Shown here piece after piece: positions 31,133 through 44,039 of a DNA stretch of 64,000 nt (positions within the stretch are counted from its first letter, which is position 1; every line of letters begins with the position of its first letter). A program made the position numbers and the translations under genes. The notes under the pieces are model-generated. The model saw only the letters and a program-made list of their open reading frames with translations, did no database searches and was not told the DNA's origin. The stretch spans positions 306,147,456-306,211,455 of the forward strand of contig CM060922.1 in assembly GCA_030737875.1 (NCBI GenBank), in the 5' to 3' direction. Origin of the DNA: Allium sativum (taxonomy: Eukaryota; Streptophyta; Magnoliopsida; Asparagales; Amaryllidaceae).

Positions 31133-34100
31133 TGTAACAACCCGTATTTCGATTACATGATTAAGACGAGAATCAAGGCAGAATTTAATTTTAAATTCTG
31201 AATCAAGTAAAACGGGCTATGCCATTGGGTTCGTCTCGGAAAAATACGCGAAATAGAGTCCGAGTTTTTGAAAATCGGAGTCCGTATGACCCGATTAAGG
31301 CCCAACGAAGTTTTCAGAAAATTCAAGTTCAAAAACGAGTTCTAATTTCAAAAATTAGGGCTGGAAGGCTAGGCGGGAAAAATTCCCGCCAGGCACCCCA
31401 AGTCGACAGCCCTGTCGACTTGGGAGTCGACATGGCCTCACCCAAGTCGACAGCCCTGTCGACTTGGGGGTCGACTTATGGTGGCCGAGCCATCTTGGCT
31501 TGGTGCACCTGCACTTGTCTCTGGTCTTGTTCTGGAAGCTTCCAACGTGGTTTGATGGCTCAGATCCATCCTAGGGTTAATCTAAGGGCCTAAAACTACC
31601 CTAATCTCTATAAAAACACCCCTAAGCCTACCCTAAACCCTCATTATTCATTCTTGCAACTAAACTATGGCAAAATTTTCACTCTCATGGCCTCCACCCT
31701 CATTCTAAAATTCCTAAGTAAATTCCTATGAGAGGTTTCATGATCATGAGAGTGTTAGAGAGTCCCTATGTTTGTATGAGAGCCTCTCAAGTTGATTTCA
31801 AGGCTAAAGCTTTGATCTTTGTTCATAAAGATAGGGTTTTTATTGATTTGGAGCTTTCATCTTTGGGTTCTTGGGATGATGACATGCATAGGCTTTGTCT
31901 TAATCTTTCGTTTAATCGATTTGTGCCTTCATAGCAATGTAAGCCCTTTCCCTACTCTTAGATATTAACTATGAAGTTAAATGTTCATGTTGCAAGTTTG
32001 GGTTTGATCATTGAGTATGATACATGCTATCATGTCATGCAAGTTTATGAAGTCATTATCTTGATCTTGTGGGCTAGAAGCTACAACCTTTGGGTTGAAA
32101 TGTTGCATTAGGTAACATGAGAACCTTCATAACCTTTATGTCAACTTGCATATGAAGTCATAACCCTTATATTATGATATATGCGAGTTACTAGTCATCA
32201 TTCCATGTCTTTTGTCACCATGATTTGCTTATGTGCCAAGTTTGGGTTTATGCATGTTTTTGAGGCTTAAGAAGGTAACATGCAAGTTAATGAACACATT
32301 ATGTCTCATTTGACACCATGTTCAACTAGTGGCTTTACACCCCCTTTTGTCATGCCTTTGACAAGTTCCTTCTTTGAATCCATTATGCGAGTTTAAAAGC
32401 GTTGGGGTCACATTATGGGAAAACATAATGACATGAACATGATTTGGGTAAATGGGTATAAACAAGACAACATGTAACGTTAAATATGACATGTGTTTAT
32501 ACTTGAAAACATGACTTGAAATATAACATGGAAGTTGACATGTAAGTATGCTTGAAAACATAAGCTTGGGAATTTACCTATTAAGTTAGGTCTACCCATT
32601 GGGAATTTACCTATTAAGTTAGGTCTACCCAATTGCTTGAAAACTTGTAATATGTGTTGGAAAACATAATGGACATGACACTTAGATAATATAAGTGTGG
32701 CCAACTCGAGGTTGGGTTGAGTTTGCAACGTAAAACTACCCGGAACCGACCGGCCTAACTAGTAGTTGCAAACAATAGGACCCAATGTGAGAAGTTGGTC
32801 ATGTTGTACTTAAACCCGAGGTTAGACCAAGTTGTGGTGTAAAGCTACCCGGAACCGACCGGCTTAACTAGTAACCACAACAAAGTCTAATGTGAGAGGT
32901 TGAGGTGCATTAAGTAATTAATGCCACATGATAGGGTTAAGTTAATTTGATTAATGACTCTTAATCAAATATGACATGGACAAGTGGGTTAAGTAATTTG
33001 ATTAGGCTAATGATACTTAACAAAACATGACAAGGTTAGGTAGGTTAAGTAACTTGATTTGCCTAATGACACTTAACCATTTTTATACGACTAGTGGACG
33101 GGGTTAAGTTAACCAACACTTAATCAATCCAACCCGATAACTTGGTAAGGTTAAGTAAGTTTTCTTAATGGCGCTTAACCGAAAAATAAAGTTAATGGAT
33201 GGGGTTAAGATTAGACTCAACTAGTCTAAACACGGAAATCGGATGGGGTTAAGTTAGTCTAAACTTAATTAATCCCACTGGGTAGTTTAATGGGGTTAAG
33301 TTAAACACTTAACTAATCTGACATGATGAATTGATGTGGTTAAGTGACCTATACTTAACCAATCTAACTCGTTAATTTATTGTGGTTAAGTTAACCAATA
33401 CTTAACCAATATAATGTGAAAGCATGATAAGGCTAAGTCATGAATCGCTTGAATACACTTGACCGATTTGACTAAGTAAATTGATAGGGTCAAGTTAATA
33501 TATACTTAACCAATCTAGAATGATAATTGGACGAGGTTAAGTCGTGAATTGCTTAATATACTTAACCAACTTGAGCATGGTTTGTAGGGTTAAGTCTTGA
33601 ACTTGGATACTTAGCCAATTTTGACATGATTTGTAGACGGGTTAAGTCATGAACTTAAGTGACACTTAATCCATTATGTAAACCCTAGTTCTGAGGATTA
33701 GGTCGATAACCGTAGTTAACAAGGAGAACGGGAATAAGGCTAAGTGGTAAACCTTAGTTGAAGAATAACTAAGTAATGATTCTTAGTCAAGGAAATTTAG
33801 ACCAGTTCATAGATAGATGAGTAACCTAATACGGTAGGTCATCGTTAAGTATACGAGTAGGAGCAAGTGTCTGATTTGGATAAAGGCTCCAGCGAACTGG
33901 GTAACGAAGCAGCGGCTTCGGGGAACGTGAGGGTATTCTTGGTATCCCTCTATGAGCTGCCAGGTGATTATACTAGGCTCATGAGAGGTTAAGGTCTGCG
34001 TTAGAAGAACCAAGAGTATGCCTTGGTTGCTATGCGAGCGACCTAAAGACGGGGATGGATAGGGGATAGTCGACGATACACGGTCGTACCCTAGATAGCA

Positions 34101-35533
34101 TTTCGTCAGGCTACCTACCATCTTCGGTCAAGCATGTACGTACGGAAAGGCAGAGAACACCCAATAGACCATAATTGCTATCTAATTATGGTTGCGGTAA
34201 GGCTAGGATTGTGGGTTGGCCAGTAGTGTGTTCTCATACAGGATTTATCTTGTCTTGTCTTTCACTAGTTGAGGCAGGGGTCGCGTGGGACCATAGCCAC
34301 GTATAGAAAAACAGACCTTAGCATCTGCATCGGCAGATAAATCGAAAGCTCCCGACCGAGTCCTGTATTTCTTGATCTGCCCTGTGACAGGACTCGGATG
34401 GCACGATGTGATACATGTGCATACAGTCATGGAAAACGATTCACGATGAATGCGTGGGAAAAAGGGCGTGGTTGACGGTTAGCGTAAATCCTATCGGCCC
34501 TGGGTGGTTGAACCAAAACCAAGATACGAAAACGTGCAATAGGTAAGCGTAATCCCTAGTAGTCCTAGGTAGCATAAGTCCTAGTTGTACAAACAATGAT
34601 TCATGTTGAAAGGCCCTAGTTAGATATAGGGTGACAATCCGAAACGATCTTAAGGATCATGGAACTATGTTAAAGTAATATAGAACCTCATGGGAAAGCC
34701 CGTATGGTCTACGGCACGGGACTGAACACTTACATGGCATAAAACATACGAGTTGAGTAACCTATATATGCGATATATTGGGTTGACATGGACCATTACA
34801 CGACTTTGGAGTAAGGGTCATTCATGGTTAACACATGATACGATGGGGATACTAGTACGGTAGGTGCAGAGCTAAAAGACAGGATAGATACCATGGGATG
34901 TTATACGTGATAGATATCTTGGGGATATTATACTTGACAGGAACATGACGATGGGATACCTTGTTTTTTCTTGACACCGTAGTTTATCATGACACCTTAG
35001 TTTATCTGAGTTCAGTAGTTCATCCTGTTATTTTGATTTAGCTTATCTATCTTGTCATCATGCTTATGTTCATCTCAGTTTTCTCATGTCAGTTAACTTT
35101 ACTAGTTTTTATGCTGATAATAGATAGGGCTTACTCAGTCTTTTTGACTGACCCGCTTTGTTTCGCCTCTTTTCTTCCGTTCCCCCCCCCCCAGGTTACA
35201 GGGAGGAAATACTGTTGTTTAGTTCGGACTTCTTCCGCTTGAAGGTCATCATGGATGGCTTGGACTTTTCTTGGCTATGGCTACTTTACTGTTTTTTTGG
35301 GGAATAATGTATGAAAAAGTCTTTATGCTTCTTTACTATTGCAAGACAGGTTTTGATGTACTCTGATGTAAAAGGCTTTAAACCTTAATTATTGATGATT
35401 ATGAAAGTTTGATTTTACTTCCACTATTTTATATGTTCTGTCTTGTGATATTTCTGTGCATTATTACCAATAATGCCCCTCTAAAGCTAGTGCATTCCTT
35501 TGCGAGTGACCCTAGCGGAGGAGGGGTGTTACA
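31133..35533 (+). repeat. Element B 3' LTR
   Basis: 4401 bp, pairing with 24714-29117 at an initial offset of 6419. The first 1.6 kb is almost identical to the 5' LTR; nearly all differences lie further downstream. Hairpin modules at about 32704-32899 include the perfectly paired B2 stem (32831-32838 with 32874-32881). Confidence 0.96.
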
Positions 35534-35538
35534 ATCTT
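35534..35538. other. Target site duplication of B, right copy (atctt)
   Basis: Same as 24709-24713. Confidence 0.95.
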
Positions 35539-35978
35539 CACATCCCGGATCCAACAAAAGTGGTTTCGTCGAATTCTGAGGTCGTATGCAAAATGGCCAA
35601 TTTCACGGGCTATATAAATTCCATAGCGACCTTTCTGAAAATTCATTTGGCCATAACTTTTGCTTTTCGTTATGAAAATTCGATTTTTCAGATTCGTTAG
35701 AAAGGTACTCACTAACAGATTTAAATATTTTTGGTTTCACTCAAATCCGTTTTGTTTTGCACTCGGTACAGTCCGACAAAGTTTGAATTCAAATTTTTAA
35801 ACTGCAGCGCCATTTCAGGCCTTGTTTATAATTAGAATTAATTATACTCGTTTTCAATTGTCGATTCAAACTCCGTTTTTATTGCTATTATTTAAAATAT
35901 TTATTTTAAATATTTAAAATCCATTATTTTAGCCAATTTAAAAAATTTTGATTGGTTCAGATTTTCTGGGTCGTTACA
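35539..35978 (-). repeat. Element D left LTR, terminal part
   Basis: Resumes D after B. It contains the cggatccaac unit and the aactgcagcgccattt motif shared with F, and ends ctgggtcgttaca. Confidence 0.9.
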
Positions 35979-35992
35979 ATCTCCCCCACTTA
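35979..35992 (-). other. Polypurine tract of D
   Basis: Sense aagtgggggagat region directly next to the LTR end. Confidence 0.9.
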
Positions 35993-35995
35993 AAA

Positions 35996-36013
35996 CTTTT
36001 CGTCCCCGAAAAG
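35996..36013 (-). other. Pre-PPT hairpin of D
   Basis: Sense arms CTTTTCG and CGAAAAG around GGGA. Relative to A, the outer G-C pair is now C-G and the A-T pair is T-A. Confidence 0.85.
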
Positions 36014-37105
36014 GAACAAAGTTGAAAGTGGTTTGATTAATTAACTCTATGTTCGATCTGGCTTCCATTCTCCAACTTTTCAGTTTCTGAGAATTTTCAT
36101 TTTCTTCAAAAATTTGGCTAACACCCGGAATTTTCGAAAAATTTCGCCATAACCTCCTTTGTACGGAGAGAGGTTTGGAAATTTATTGGGCCGTATTAGG
36201 TACCCAATAAATCCTAATAAGCATACACATATTTATAGTGATATATTCTGGTGATTACAGGGGAGCGTGTATTGATAATAACTCCAGAGAATAAATTCTC
36301 GTCACCCTGTCCCGTGTGGGGAAATAAATAGTCCATGTGCCGTATCTAATAACTAGAGAGACGTGATTATTGTCAACTCCAGACCCGTGTGGGGTTTTTA
36401 TTAATCTGGCAATTTAATCTTTACAATTTAAATAGTCCATATCAGTCATCAGTTCAACCTGTAAAATATAATCATCGCCATACAAGCTTCTCGCTCGTAT
36501 GGTAAATCTTCCACCTCGTCACACAAGCTCCAAATGCTTATGTGGTATATGATGAAGTATCCCTATCTTCAGAAGTATGCCATGTAGTGTAGTTCAAAAT
36601 TAATTGTTACTATCCTATGGCGATATTTATTATTTCACACAGAATAACCAGCACTCCACATCCAATGGCATTCACAGGAGTTGATATAATAATATTTCGC
36701 ATCCAACTCATTAAGGTTTACCTATTTGTCGGGCACGCTAATAAAATCTTTACTCAACAGCTAATCCATTTACCTGTACAAACATATATAATGCACAAGT
36801 ATATATTTCTATTTATTTTCTAATCAGTTCAGTGTGTGATTTAATCGAATAAATACTACCATTATTCTATTGTTGATTAAATTAACTATCGTTTCAATAA
36901 TTTAATTAATCAAATCTACAATCACACAACACAACCAACAATCAAATTGTTTTTAACTTTTCAAAACCCTACAAATTAATTCCTATTTTCTTTTAAAATC
37001 ATTCAGACTATAGAATTAAAAGCGCACATCCATGAAAAGAAAATAACAACAGAGTAGAGAACTAATTAGCAATGCAAAGTATGGTAAATGTACCTTGCAC
37101 CGGAG
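36014..37105 (-). other. D 3' noncoding region
   Basis: About 1.1 kb between pol and PPT. It matches the C1 interior in blocks (36014-36170 and around 36714-36760). No coding sequence is seen. Confidence 0.75.
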
Positions 37106-39546
37106 TCAAACAGAGATATTCACTCGGCATCTAGGATAAGCTTTCTGAATGCTCTCCTCAGTTTCCCAAGTACAATCTCGTGGATCTCCACTCCATTGCA
37201 CTTTGACTAAGCGAACCTTCTTGTTCGTCGGTTCTTTGGTTTCTTTGCCGATGATCTTTAGCGGCTCCCTTCTCACAGCTAATTCAGGGGTAATTTCAAT
37301 ATCCTGTTGAGCTGCTTCTTCCACGATCAAGTCTGGATCATGAACATGCTTTCGAAGTTGAGATATGTGAAATACATCATGTACTCCAGGCAACCAATCA
37401 GGCAATTTGACCCTATAAGTGAGAGTTCCGATCCGTTCCAGAATAGGAAACGGACCAACGAATTTGGGTGCCAACTTCCCAGTTTTACCGAACCGGATAA
37501 CTCCTCTCATCGGCGATACTTTCAAATATACATAGTCTCCAACAGCAAAGGATATATCTCTTCTTCTCCTACCGGATAGCTCTTTTGTCGGCTTTGAGCG
37601 TCCAGTAATCGCTTCTTAATAAAATCGACTTTATCCGCAGCTTCTCAGATCATATCTGGCCCCAACACCAGTCTATTACCTGGTTCAACCCAACAAGCGG
37701 GAGATCGGAACGGTCTACCATATAATGCTTCGAATGGCGACATTGTCAGGCTCGCCTGGTAGCTGTTATTATATGAGAATTCAGCCAAATGTAGATGGTC
37801 TTCCCATGATCCACCGAAATCTAGAACACAAGCCCGCAATAGATCTTCTAAAATATGATTCACCCTCTCAGTCTGACCGTCTGTCTGAGGATGATAAGCG
37901 GTGCTTAGATTCAGCTTTGTTCCCAGTTCACTTGAAATGCCTCCCAGAATTTGCTAGTAAATATTGTATCTCTATCACTGACTATACTGAGCGGCACTCC
38001 ATGTAGTCTAACTATTTCCTTGAAATATATCTGCGCCAGACTCTGAGCAGTTCTGTTTGATCTGACAGGTATGAAATGGGCGGTCTTCGTGAAGCGATCT
38101 ACGATCACCCAAATATTGTCATTCCCTTTTCTGGTTCTGGGCAAACCATCAATGAAGTCCATGGAAATATGTTCCCACTTCCAGCCTGGAACGTCCAGCG
38201 GTTGTAACAATCCAGCCAGTTTCTGTTGGTCGCTCTTGACTAGCTGGCAAGTAGGGCATCGGCTAACATATAAAGAAATGTCCCTCTTCATTGACTTCCA
38301 CCAGAAAGTGCGTTTGATGTCATTATACATTTTGCTTACTCCCGGATGGATACTAAGTTTTGACTTGTGGCGTTCATCCAGTACTTCCTTTCGAAGCTCA
38401 GGAATGTTAGGGATATAGATTCGACCTTTGAGCCTTAGAATCCCATCATCATCAACTTGAAAACTCGAGGGTTCTCCTTGTTGAATTATCTCTCTGATCT
38501 TCTGAATGAAGTGATCATCCTTCTAAAGAGCAGATATTTTATCTATCAATGAAGTCGTGATAATAAAACTGGCGATCATTTCATTCTTTCGGCTCAGCGC
38601 ATCGGCCACGACATTGGCTTTTCCTGGAGTGTATATAATTTCAAAGTCATATGCTGCAAGAAACTCCAGCCAACGTTGCTGCCTCAGATTCAGGTCTTTC
38701 TGGGTGAACAGATACTTTAACGACTGGTGATTTGTAAACAGTTCAAATCTCTCACCCAGAAGATAGTGTCTCCAGATTTTCAAAGCGAACACTATAGCCA
38801 ATAACTCAAGATCATGAGTTACATAGTTCTTTTCGTGCGGCTTCAGTTGACGGCTAGCATAAGCAATCACTTGGCCCCTTTGCATTAACACTGCGCCAAG
38901 GCCTTCTCTAGAAGCATCAGTCCAGACTTTCAAATCCTGGTTGCCATCAATGATGGTTAACACTGGAGCTGTCATTAATCTTAACTTTAGCTCCTCAAAA
39001 GCCTCCTCACTTTCTGGAGTTCATTTGAATTTAGAGTGCTTCTTTGTAAGCTTCATTAAGTGGCCAGATATCTTCGAAATGTTTTTAACGAACTTCCGGT
39101 AATAACTAGCCAATCCGAGAAAATTGCGGACTTCAGTGGGGGTACTGGGTTGTTTCCAATTCTGGATAGCTGTGATTTTGCCTGGATCCACAGCAATTCC
39201 TTCTTTCGATACGACATGGCCCAGAAATTTTACTTCATCCTGCCATAATATACATTTGGATAGTTTGGCTTTCAATACATTCCTTTTGAGGATTTCCAGA
39301 ACCTGTTCCAAATGCTTTTCGTGTTCGGCCTTTGATTTAGAGAAGATTAGAATATCGTCAATGAAAACCAAAACAAATTTATTCAAAACCCCTCTGAACA
39401 CTCTATTCATTAGATCGACGAAGTAAGCTGGAGCATTACATAAGCCGAACGGCATTACTAACCACTCATAGAATAAGTCTGGACCTCTGAATGCTGTCAT
39501 TGGAACACACTCTTCGGCAATTCGAAGTTGATAGAAGCCTGTAGCT
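37106..39546 (-). pseudogene. Element D pol relic (RT, RNase H, integrase, chromodomain)
   Basis: In sense order: RT from its [10 protein letters not shown] region with the FIDD box (39546 down to 39024), RNase H with WTDAS (about 38925), integrase zinc region (SIHPG, CPTC) and core ([20 protein letters not shown]), GPF and a chromodomain ending near 37130. It aligns throughout with element A. Breaks: stop at 39021-39023 where a Trp is expected (TGG to TGA), stop at 38523-38525 (CAG to TAG), frameshift near 37925, stop at 37645-37647 (CGA to TGA), and frameshift near 37580. Gag, protease and the RT N-terminus are absent because the element is truncated at 39546. It is Tekay-type like A but clearly a different family. 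Confidence 0.93.
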
Positions 39547-40575
39547 AGGCCCGAAACCCCTACCAGACGACCTCTTTTGGGCCCGAAAACAGCGATTACG
39601 GAGCTAAGCTCTGTAACTTTTGTAGATCTCTGAGTTAGCTTCAGTTTGAGCTTCGGTTTGGCTCAATCGGACTTACGGTTTGAAAGTTATGCCCGTTTCC
39701 GTAAACTGGTGTAAACTGGCAATTTCCTGGATAAAGCAACGAAGCAGCACACGATCGAAGTATGGATCACGCACCCTCGGATCGCCCCTCATCGGATCGC
39801 CCTCCTCAGACCACGAACCGTCCGTGGTACATCTCACGATCTGACCCGATCGCCAGCACTTCACTCCAACTTCACTATGCTGCTCACGACCAGACTCGGC
39901 TCGTGATAGCCATACCATGATCCGACCCATGACCACGATCCGACCCCATGATCGCGATCCGAACTTCCAACCTATAGATACGCTCCCTGTTTTGACCTAT
40001 TCTCATGCCACATCTTGCTCCTATTACCCTGGATCGCGTGCCACGTACCCCACCACGATCCGATCCCCGCACCTGCTCCTGCGCAGCTTGTTCTGACCTA
40101 TTCTCAAGGCTATTTTCACTCCAACTTGCATGGATCTGATTACACATGTCACATGACGATTTGGAGATGATGTCTGGACGTTTTCCACCACATTTCGAGA
40201 TGTTTGGGATGCGTGCCATGTGTCCCATGAATCGCCTTCAGGAAACAGCTATAAATACACCATTTGAAGGCATTTTCAAGGATCTTTTGGCCATTCTTCT
40301 TCACTGCTTCCACCATTACTGAAGTGCAAGGACTTTGCACCTCCATACACTCAAATTCTTCTCTTTTCAATACAATTAACACACGGATTGTGTGTCTACA
40401 TATAACTGATTCTTGTAATTTGTCAGTATAACAATAAGAGTATAAAGTGGACGTAGGCTACATCTACAGCCGAACCACTATAAAAACTTTGTGTGTCTCC
40501 TCTTTATTTACTCTTTTCTGCATTTTGTGATCTGCGATCTGCATTTGGGTGTTAGGCCCAATTTTTTGTCTAACA
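39547..40575 (+). repeat. Unassigned LTR-like block, left end truncated
   Basis: Starts abruptly inside D pol and ends tgtctaaca. It contains TATAAATA (40250-40257) with a typical LTR-like layout on the plus strand, and many gatccgac / gatcgc motifs between 39744 and 40070. No coding sequence is recognised; frames at 39673-40382 overlap and are not protein-like. It could be a truncated solo LTR. Family unknown. Confidence 0.5.
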
Positions 40576-40735
40576 CGCGCCATTCCAAGTTCGTTTTAAA
40601 TTAAATATAAATTTAATGTTTAAACTCCATTTTAATTAAAGAACTGAATATTAAAAATCCATTAATATTCCAAGTCAATATTTAAAATAATAAAACATAT
40701 TAAATATTTGACTACAAAAAATACGGGACATTACA
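40576..40735 (-). repeat. E: terminal fragment of a gypsy LTR
   Basis: Begins cgcgccattcc like the D and F LTRs near their ends and finishes tacgggacattaca. It differs too much from D to be its partner LTR, and the DNA beyond 40735 is LINE sequence. Confidence 0.55.
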
Positions 40736-41285
40736 AAGTTCTCCCAAAGTAACTTGTAAAACTTAGAGTTCATCCCATTTGGGCCTAGGCTGGAATCGTC
40801 ATGAATGGAGAAAAAAATGTATTTAACATCATTAATAGATATTTCGTTGAGCAGAAAATACGGACCTTCTGAATTTATGGTATATACTGATTGGAAGTAA
40901 GGAAAATGGCCTCTGGAGTCACCATTGTGTAAAGAATTGTTATAATTTATTGCTCTGCCTCAATTTCTTCTTTTTTGTAAACCAGATGACCCTCTGAGTT
41001 TATAATTGCTTGTATATTGTTATAAAACTTGTGTGCATTCATTTTTGCGTAGAAGTACTTAGAGTTTATATCCCGTTGCTGCAACCATGTGACTTTAGCA
41101 TTTTGTCGAAAAGCCCAAAACTGATTACTTTGATTTTGTTGCATTATTTGTTTTGCATTTAGCATGTCTTCATATGCATGTAAGTCGGTAGTATCCTGGT
41201 CTGCATATATCTCAAGATGATGAAATCATTCTTCCAACTGTTTTAAATCGTCGTTTAGCTTGTTCCTTGTCTTGTTCCATTTTTA
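40736..41285 (-). pseudogene. LINE (L1-type) ORF2 fragment
   Basis: The minus-strand translation reads like the linker and RT start of plant L1 ORF2. One part has TWLQQRDINSKYFYAKMNAH (ancestral form W-x-x-x-G-D-x-N-T-x-F-F-H). A later part near 40750-40790 has LGPNGMNSKFYKLLW, a decayed SPGPDGF-type motif. Stops lie near 41225 and between the parts. Both LINE ends are lost: the left joins E at 40735 and the right fades near 41285, consistent with 5' truncation. Confidence 0.8.
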
Positions 41286-42134
41286 AACTCAGCTTTACAA
41301 GCCAACAGTTTTCCTTGAACTAGTAGCTTGGAAAACCCCAGATTGCAGTTTGTAGACTCCTGTCAATACATTCAGCATATCCATCACATAGATACCAATC
41401 ACTGTTGTATTTGAATGGATAACCTTTGGACGCAGAATTAGGTATAAGCTCAATATGGAGAGTATAGTACATGTAGAATATATATTTATTTGTGCATGTC
41501 TATGTGTGTGAGCACTAGAGATGATGTCTACCTTGTGGTATTTATAGTGAATCACTGTGAATATCACAAGTTGTCTAGACACAAATGGATATATATATAC
41601 AAATCAAATCAAGTCATGAAATATGATGAGAAACACAACAAAATTCTAAGGAAAATATACTTTAAAATAAAATTATACCTGCTAGAATTTTCAAATTATT
41701 TTTGTTCCAGTTTACTCGGTGTGTTTCTGTGACAGGTAAGAAGAAGACTAGATAGACAGAGAAGCAAATAGAAGACAAGTGTGTCAATGCATATATAATA
41801 GAGAGTGAATGTAAAATGGTGATAGAGTGAAATGCATGTGTATACAACTGAGTGAAACTTTGTAGTAAGGAGCACATGTATCAGAAGAAATTGAATGTAT
41901 TGCATTGTAGTGTAATATACAAATAGTGGAGTTATAAATCTGTACTATTCACTGTAGAAATAAAATATTACTTTTTAATAAAATACTGTTTGAATATTTG
42001 AATTCTTGTGCAGTAGTATTTTATTGAAATATAGTATTTAATTATGTCTGTGATGTTGTAGAATAGTACAATTACAAACACATTTAATATATATATATAT
42101 GTCTGTTATTATCAAACAAAAATCATAAAATAGT
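41286..42134 (-). repeat. Probable left LTR of copia element G
   Basis: No gene is seen. Position decides the call: directly after F, 8 bp remain (55273-55280) before a copia-type PPT, so the DNA left of F should be the rest of that LTR. AT-rich with a microsatellite near 42090. The LTR start is not visible, probably lost to the LINE insertion. Confidence 0.45.
42130..42134. other. Target site duplication of F, left copy (atagt)
   Basis: Matches 55268-55272. Confidence 0.93.
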
Positions 42135-42549
42135 TGTAACGACCCGGGTTTTTGACGATCCTGGTTATCCGACATACAACGCATATCGAACATCCAAGGA
42201 TCGGAAATAACGGGTTATTAATGAAAGAAATTAGAGGGTAAGGAAAGATAAGATAGAAACTTATAATAGACGAAGAAGAAGAACACAACATCAGAGTAAC
42301 ACGAACCTCACAGCGGAACGACTAACATATAATAAATATCATATCTTTGAAATATAAATCTGTAGTTGAATATACATATCATTTTCAAAGTACAACACTT
42401 ACAACACAGTGAAAATGAACTATAGCTATAAAATCCTGAAGCCTCCTGCTTCAGCTCTTCAAGTATCTGTAAATCCCAACTACTTGACTGCCCGTACAAA
42501 ATGGGGCACCCAAGAGTTTAGGGAAAATAAAACAAAATAAACTCCGGGT

Positions 42550-42644
42550 CAGTCATGGGACTGGTATGAGTAAAACAGTTTAAGCAGGTAAATGATATCT
42601 CATAAGATCACGCCGTATAACGGAGCGGGTTTTTCCCTTATGAG
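42550..42644 (-). other. Leader hairpins I and II of F
   Basis: Hairpin I: CAGTC and GACTG around ATGG (42550-42563). Hairpin II: outer CTCATAAG (42599-42606) with CTTATGAG (42637-42644), inner CCGT (42613-42616) with ACGG (42620-42623). In the right LTR hairpin I is at 50500-50513 with one arm base changed; on the sense strand that change is a U-G wobble. Confidence 0.78.
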
Positions 42645-44039
42645 AATCCAAATTATCTTTATATCGAAAACCTTTTGATATTATAATAATGTCTATCAAC
42701 CACAATATAATAATCATCTAGCAGAAACGCTTTCATCTCATGTTCTACATATATAGTATACAATCAAAACCGCAAGCACGTATTGGGTAATGGATTTCCA
42801 ACCATGACAAGGTATGGAACCACCTTTCGCTAGTGTACCTCTAGAGTGGAATACACTGGATTCAACAAGAACATCTTGCAACCCGGCCACACATGATCGA
42901 CCACTCATTTCGCTTCAGTGTATCGAATGTATATCACCAACGGTTGGGATCAGCAACCATTTCCCGAATGGGACAGCATCAACAATAGATTTTTAGAAGT
43001 AAATGAAACTCTAGATCAGGTGATTATACACCATACTTCGGAGCGACCGACTTAGCCATGCTGCCTGCCCGATTTCTGTCATTTACCGGATGTGAGGCTT
43101 GAGGTTACGCCTTATCCTCACACCAAATTCACTTTGAATGCCACATCGTCAAATCCATCAAATCACCGATTGATGTCCTCAACCATACATTATGTGTTAG
43201 CTAAAAGAAGTTTCCTTCTCCGCTTCCACTCTTGGTACGGTTGAAGAAATCAATGTACGTGACCTTTCTGGAAATACTCTGTCAGACATTCATCCATACA
43301 AGTCATCCAGGAACAGGATGAACCGAAGGTACTATTCAGTATATCCATCTTAGGCACTGTTATCTAAGACTTATACAATAGCCCTTGCACATTACTCCGT
43401 CTTCAAATTTTCTTTGGCATATATGATTCGCAACGCTTATGCCAATACAGAGTGGTTCTTTGGATAATAATCCAATCGGTCTCTCCATTTTAACTACGTT
43501 AAAATGGTCAAAAACTTCGATAGTCGGTGAGTTAACTATAAAAGAAAAACACGTGTGCAAACAACGATATCATTTCCAAAGGGAAATTATATCGAATCAA
43601 CCATCATTTAACATCTATCTCCTTAGTTTATTTTTCATCTCCTGTTTCCCTATATTCAACATTTCTTATTTTCTAAATTTAGAAAGTATATGTTATTACC
43701 ATTGGAAAACATTTCCATTTCTTGTTTTCTGTATCAGAAAACATTCCTGGTTCTTATTTGGAAAACATTTCCAAAACTCCTTCATTGGACTTAGACAGAT
43801 GTTTAAACAAACCATCGCGATGCTGACTCAACCCATTACGCTTATTAACTAAATTCCTTTAACCCACCTTCACTATCGAACCTTAACCATTCCTTAGTTA
43901 AAAATGAAGTCAATCAAGTTGGGGTAATACTACCTCTCAGACCTTAACTGAACAACGTTTCTAACCTTGAAATAGACAAAGTTCACCTTTTAATTCTTTA
44001 ACAAACTTCCTTACGTAACACTCTTTCGAATCATCTCTA

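Larger units (their letters stand above)
24714..35533 (+). mobile_element. Element B: non-autonomous gypsy element with 4.4-kb LTRs
   Basis: Plus-strand element of 10.8 kb: LTR (24714-29117), PBS, 2.0-kb interior, PPT, LTR (31133-35533), with a 5-bp atctt duplication. LTRs make up over 80 percent of its length. The interior holds only small ordered relics of gag, protease, RT, integrase and chromodomain similar to element A, so B depends on proteins from elsewhere. Termini, core promoter, GTCGAC cluster, doubled 31-bp repeat and hairpin modules are shared with A. It resembles a LARD-type derivative of a Tekay-like parent. The LTRs differ at roughly 30 sites by eye, so B is older than A. Confidence 0.95.

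Noticed and set aside
40576..40735. Right LTR end of D
   Set aside because: Same general layout as D's LTR end but too divergent, and the following DNA is LINE, not C1 LTR as required.
43439..43852. 137-codon frame present in both F LTRs (also 51389-51802)
   Set aside because: Conservation between LTRs is expected from shared origin; no recognisable protein, and no excess of silent changes could be shown by eye.
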